Below are positions 61,481 to 64,000 of a DNA stretch of 64,000 nucleotides, in pieces. The stretch lies in NCBI RefSeq assembly GCF_005144885.1, contig NZ_CP039690.1:1364001-1428000 (forward strand), in the 5' to 3' direction. Every line of letters starts with the position of its first letter. Position 1 is the first letter of the stretch. The notes beneath the pieces were generated by a model, which did no database searches, was not told the DNA's origin, and worked only from the letters and a program-made list of their open reading frames with translations. Made by a program: the position numbers and the translations under genes. Source of the stretch: Phreatobacter stygius (GTDB lineage Bacteria; Pseudomonadota; Alphaproteobacteria; Rhizobiales; Phreatobacteraceae).

Positions 61481-61500
61481 ATTGGATCAAGGATTCCAAT
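61481..61500. promoter_or_regulatory. LysR-type operator palindrome
   Basis: ATTGGA (61481-61486), TCAAGGAT, TCCAAT (61495-61500), flanked by A and T tracts (AAAT, TTTT) that extend the symmetry. It lies 14 bases before the lysR start and about 90 bases from the tautomerase start, and contains a T-N11-A core as expected for LysR regulators. Confidence 0.6.
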
Positions 61501-61514
61501 TTTTAGGACTATCA

Positions 61515-62465
61515 ATGCGCCGGATAACCTTCGACCTCGACGTGCTCCGCAGCTTCGCCACCGGCGTCGATCTCGGCAGTTTCGCCCGCGCCGCGGAACG
61601 CTTGGGCCGGTCGACCTCGGCCGTCAGCGCGCAACTGAAAAAGCTCGAGGACCAGGCCGGCACGCCGATCTTCCGCCGGGCCGGCCGGGGTCTGGCCCTG
61701 ACCGATGCGGGCGAGGTCATGCTGGCCTATGCCCGCCGCCTGATCGACCTGAACGACGAGGCCGCGGCTGCGGTCAACGGCATCGAGCTCGAAGGCTGGG
61801 TCCGGCTCGGCCTGCCGGAAGATTTCGGCGAGGTGCTGCTGCCCGACGTGCTCGGCCGCTTCGCCCGCGCCAATCCGAAGGTCAGGATCGAGGCGAGAGT
61901 TGGCCGCAACGCCGACATCGTCGACCGGCTGATCGCCGGCAAGCTCGACCTGGCGCTGGCCTGGGACGACGGCCCGGCGAAGCTGAACAGCCGGCGTGTC
62001 GGCGAGTGGCCAATGCGCTGGATCGGGCCGGCGACCGGTCCCTGGCAGCTGGGCGACGAGGCTGTCGTGCCGCTGGCGACCTTCGAAGCACCGTGCCTGA
62101 TGCGCACGGCGGCGACGACGGCGCTCGATCATGCCGGCCTCGCCTGGCGATCGGCCTTCATCAGCCCGAGCCTTGGCGGCCTCTGGGCTGCCGTGTCGGC
62201 CGGCCTGGGTTTGAGCGTGCGCACCGAGATGGGCCTGCCGGCAAGCGTCCGCGCGCTCGATCCCGGCGAAGCCGGCCTGCCGGCCTTGCCGTCCATCGCA
62301 CTTGCCCTCTGCCAGGCCGAGGCGGAGCCGGCGCCCGCCACCGCCCGTCTCGCCACCATCGTGCTCGAAACCCTGGAAGGCGCCCGGGCCCGCCGGCCGG
62401 AGGCGACCGGCCAGTCCGCCACGATCGGAACCACGACCGACACCATAAAAAGGGGCCCGGCATGA
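61515..62465 (+). CDS. LysR-family transcriptional regulator
   Basis: A 316-residue LysR regulator: winged helix-turn-helix at residues 1 to about 64 (LDVLRSFATGVDLGSFARAA, then STSAVSAQLKKLEDQAGTPI) and the effector-binding domain. The ATG at 61515 (MRRITFDLD) directly follows the palindrome; a longer start at 61431 would overrun it. It is divergent from the tautomerase-cupin pair, its likely target. Its TGA stop lies in the loop of the downstream terminator. Confidence 0.88.
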   Translation: MRRITFDLDVLRSFATGVDLGSFARAAERLGRSTSAVSAQLKKLEDQAGTPIFRRAGRGLALTDAGEVMLAYARRLIDLNDEAAAAVNGIELEGWVRLGLPEDFGEVLLPDVLGRFARANPKVRIEARVGRNADIVDRLIAGKLDLALAWDDGPAKLNSRRVGEWPMRWIGPATGPWQLGDEAVVPLATFEAPCLMRTAATTALDHAGLAWRSAFISPSLGGLWAAVSAGLGLSVRTEMGLPASVRALDPGEAGLPALPSIALALCQAEAEPAPATARLATIVLETLEGARARRPEATGQSATIGTTTDTIKRGPA

Positions 62466-62476
62466 GCCGGGCCCCT
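62447..62476 (-). terminator. Perfect terminator hairpin shared by convergent lysR and phytase-like genes
   Basis: AGGGGCCCGGC (62451-62461), loop ATGA, GCCGGGCCCCT (62466-62476). On the minus strand it is followed by TTTTT (62451-62447), a canonical intrinsic terminator for the minus-strand gene ending at 62500. In the other direction the lysR TGA lies in the loop. Confidence 0.85.
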
Positions 62477-62499
62477 CTGTCGTCCTGAACGCCGGGACT

Positions 62500-63837
62500 T
62501 CAGCGGGCGCGCAGGAATTCCGGCACGCGCAGCAGCGCCATTTCGTTGTCGTCGGCCTGGTTCGGATCGCGGCTCGACGAGAACGGCAGGTTGTTGTCAT
62601 TGCCGACGATGATGTGGTCGGCATCGACCACTTCGACATTCTCGATGGTGAAGAACGGGAACTGGAAGGCGCCGCCCGACAAGGGCTTGCGGGCGCGATT
62701 GTTCGGGTCCTGGATGCGCAGGAGGTCGATGAAGCCGATCTTGCGCACCGCGCCGCCGGCATTGGCATCGGTCATTTCGATCTTCCAGATCCGCTTGATG
62801 CGCGGCAGCGCATGGAAGCAGGTCTCGGCCCGCTGGCCCTGCGGGCAGGCGCGCTCCGGCACGCCTTCATTGTCGTCGCGCACGATGATCATGCCGGTGG
62901 TGGCGTCGATCATGTTGAAATCGCCGATCGACAGGTTGTTCTCGTCGAGCACGAACTTCCAGTGCCGGCCGGTCCAGCGGCCCGCCTGCACGTCGAATTC
63001 GAGAATGCGCAGATATTGCTTGCCGTCGAGCATTTCGAGCGCATTGGTCTGGCTGTCCCAGAGCGCGCCTTCGAGCAGCGGGTAGAGGAAGCGGCCATCG
63101 GGCGAAGCTGCCATGCCCTCGAAGCCCTTCGAGCGGCGTACCCGGAAATCGACCGGACCGCCGGGAACCGCAGGGGTGGTGACCGCCGGATTGTCGGGCG
63201 AGCGCACGACCTGGCCGTCGACCAGCGTGTCGAACACCGCCTCGACCTTGCCGGTCATGTCGATGCGAATGAGATAGGGACCGAACTCGTCGCCGATCCA
63301 GATCTTGTCGCCAATGATCTGGAAGCTCTCCAGGTCGAAATCCGAGCCGGTCAGATAGCGCCGCTCGGTCGCCTCGTTGGCAATGCGGAACGGCACTTTC
63401 TTGTCCGGATCCGACAGGAAAATGGTCTGCAGCCGTTCAAATGCGCCCTTCTCCCAGTCGATCCGGTAGCGGTTCAGATAGAGCATCGAATCCGGCGAAT
63501 TGGCCTTGGCGCCGAAGCCGTTGTCGGTGATCACCCAGAACGTGCCGTCGGGCATGCGCTTGATGCCCGAATGACCCTGGGCCGGCTGGCCGCGGAACGG
63601 CAGCGACAGACCGGTCGGGCGGCCGGCGGATCGGCCCATCACCGAGCCGACGGCCTCGTTGCGCGCCGCGCCGGTGAACTTGCCCGGCGTCGCCAGGTCG
63701 GCGGGCGCATCCGCCGGCGGCTGGATGAAGGTCGCCGCCGGCAGCAGGGCATGACCGGCGAGCGTCGCCGGGAATTCCTGCTGGGCGAAGGCAGGCGATG
63801 CCGCAAAAACCGCGGCGGCGAGGACGAGAGCGCGCAT
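62500..63837 (-). CDS. Secreted esterase-like/phytase-like beta-propeller protein
   Basis: A 445-residue exported protein with signal peptide MRALVLAAAVFAASPAFAQQ. The rest is the phytase-like (PF13449-type) esterase domain: SGIKRMPDGTFWVITDNGFG, then LTGSDFDLESFQII, IGDEFGPYLIRID, KGFEGMAASPDGRFLYPLLE and VEVVDADHIIVGNDNNLPFS. Such proteins are predicted periplasmic or extracellular phosphoesterases or lipoprotein-like beta-propellers, with few characterised. The ATG at 63837 directly precedes the signal peptide. Possible link to phosphate scavenging is speculative. Confidence 0.83.
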   Translation of the reverse strand: MRALVLAAAVFAASPAFAQQEFPATLAGHALLPAATFIQPPADAPADLATPGKFTGAARNEAVGSVMGRSAGRPTGLSLPFRGQPAQGHSGIKRMPDGTFWVITDNGFGAKANSPDSMLYLNRYRIDWEKGAFERLQTIFLSDPDKKVPFRIANEATERRYLTGSDFDLESFQIIGDKIWIGDEFGPYLIRIDMTGKVEAVFDTLVDGQVVRSPDNPAVTTPAVPGGPVDFRVRRSKGFEGMAASPDGRFLYPLLEGALWDSQTNALEMLDGKQYLRILEFDVQAGRWTGRHWKFVLDENNLSIGDFNMIDATTGMIIVRDDNEGVPERACPQGQRAETCFHALPRIKRIWKIEMTDANAGGAVRKIGFIDLLRIQDPNNRARKPLSGGAFQFPFFTIENVEVVDADHIIVGNDNNLPFSSSRDPNQADDNEMALLRVPEFLRAR

Positions 63838-64000
63838 CGAAGGCTCCAGGAAGGTGGTCGAAGAGGGGGATCCAATGGGTGGTCGAACCCGCGTTCCCTG
63901 CGGGATCAGCCTGACAGGCGCGTAACGGTTCGGTGACACCGCGATGACGATGGCCGTGCTGCTCTCGCTTGCGACGCTCGGCCGCAGCGACCGGTAACAG
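63838..64000. other. Right-edge region with no recognisable gene
   Basis: The 163 bases upstream of the minus-strand phytase-like gene hold only a 17-codon frame (ATG 63943). It presumably includes that gene's promoter. Confidence 0.5.

Noticed and set aside
63943-63996. Short frame at the right edge (ATGACGATGGCCGTG onwards)
   Set aside because: Only 17 codons, no ribosome site and no recognisable product.

Overview
The window is GC-rich, gene-dense chromosomal DNA from an alphaproteobacterium, most likely of the Hyphomicrobiales (Rhizobiales). This is inferred from the gene mix: a PaaX- and TetR-controlled phenylacetate pathway, liv-type and phosphonate transporters, PHO boxes, and a PatZ-type acetyltransferase. 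I see no rRNA, tRNA, CRISPR array, phage or plasmid genes. The only complete mobile element is one intact IS481-family copy.

Layout. 0.2-4.3 kb: proline racemase/hydroxyproline epimerase, a small exported protein, a ZnuD-like TonB receptor behind a Fur/Zur-like operator, and a DUF1304 fragment. 4.3-9.0 kb (minus): a complete branched-chain-type ABC transporter (binding protein, livHMGF). 9.2-12.4 kb (plus): paaG-paaI-paaK-tetR, sharing a divergent promoter and operator with the transporter. 12.6-13.6 kb: the IS481 element, with a 6-bp GCTAGC target duplication that supplies the transposase stop codon. 13.7-14.7 kb: a sphingolipid delta-4 desaturase-like protein. 14.7-19.4 kb (minus): paaX, then paaABCDE, with a PaaX-type operator across the paaA promoter. 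paaZ, paaF, paaH and paaJ are not in the window, so ring opening and beta-oxidation must be encoded elsewhere.

19.6-24 kb: an RND efflux pair. 24.2-27.2 kb: a LuxR-type response regulator convergent with a hybrid histidine kinase. 27.3-46.5 kb: scattered metabolic and regulatory genes, namely DUF2855, an AidB-like acyl-CoA dehydrogenase, an orphan TRAP binding protein, LysR-ilvD, thiolase-TetR, a monooxygenase, a CHASE/PAS/GAF/GGDEF diguanylate cyclase, a GH13-GT4 pair, a GNAT protein and a Pat-type protein acetyltransferase.

46.7-58.4 kb: a complete phosphonate locus. It holds a hexapeptide transferase divergent from phnCDEE with PHO-box repeats facing both ways, then phnF divergent from phnGHIJKLMN across a near-perfect palindrome. 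Import (PhnCDEE), C-P lyase (PhnGHIJKLM) and the PhnN kinase are all present. A strong terminator lies between phnD and phnE.

58.5-64 kb: a MerR regulator fused to a P-loop ATPase domain behind a typical 19-bp-spacer MerR promoter, an FkbM methyltransferase with a TTG start, a tautomerase-cupin pair divergent from a LysR gene, and a secreted phytase-like/esterase-like protein.

Most of this is recognisable accessory metabolism, and I do not claim a wholly new system. The observations most worth following are the sphingolipid desaturase homologue, the MerR-ATPase fusion, the shared paa/liv operator, the IS481 stop-codon arrangement and the layered phn regulation.
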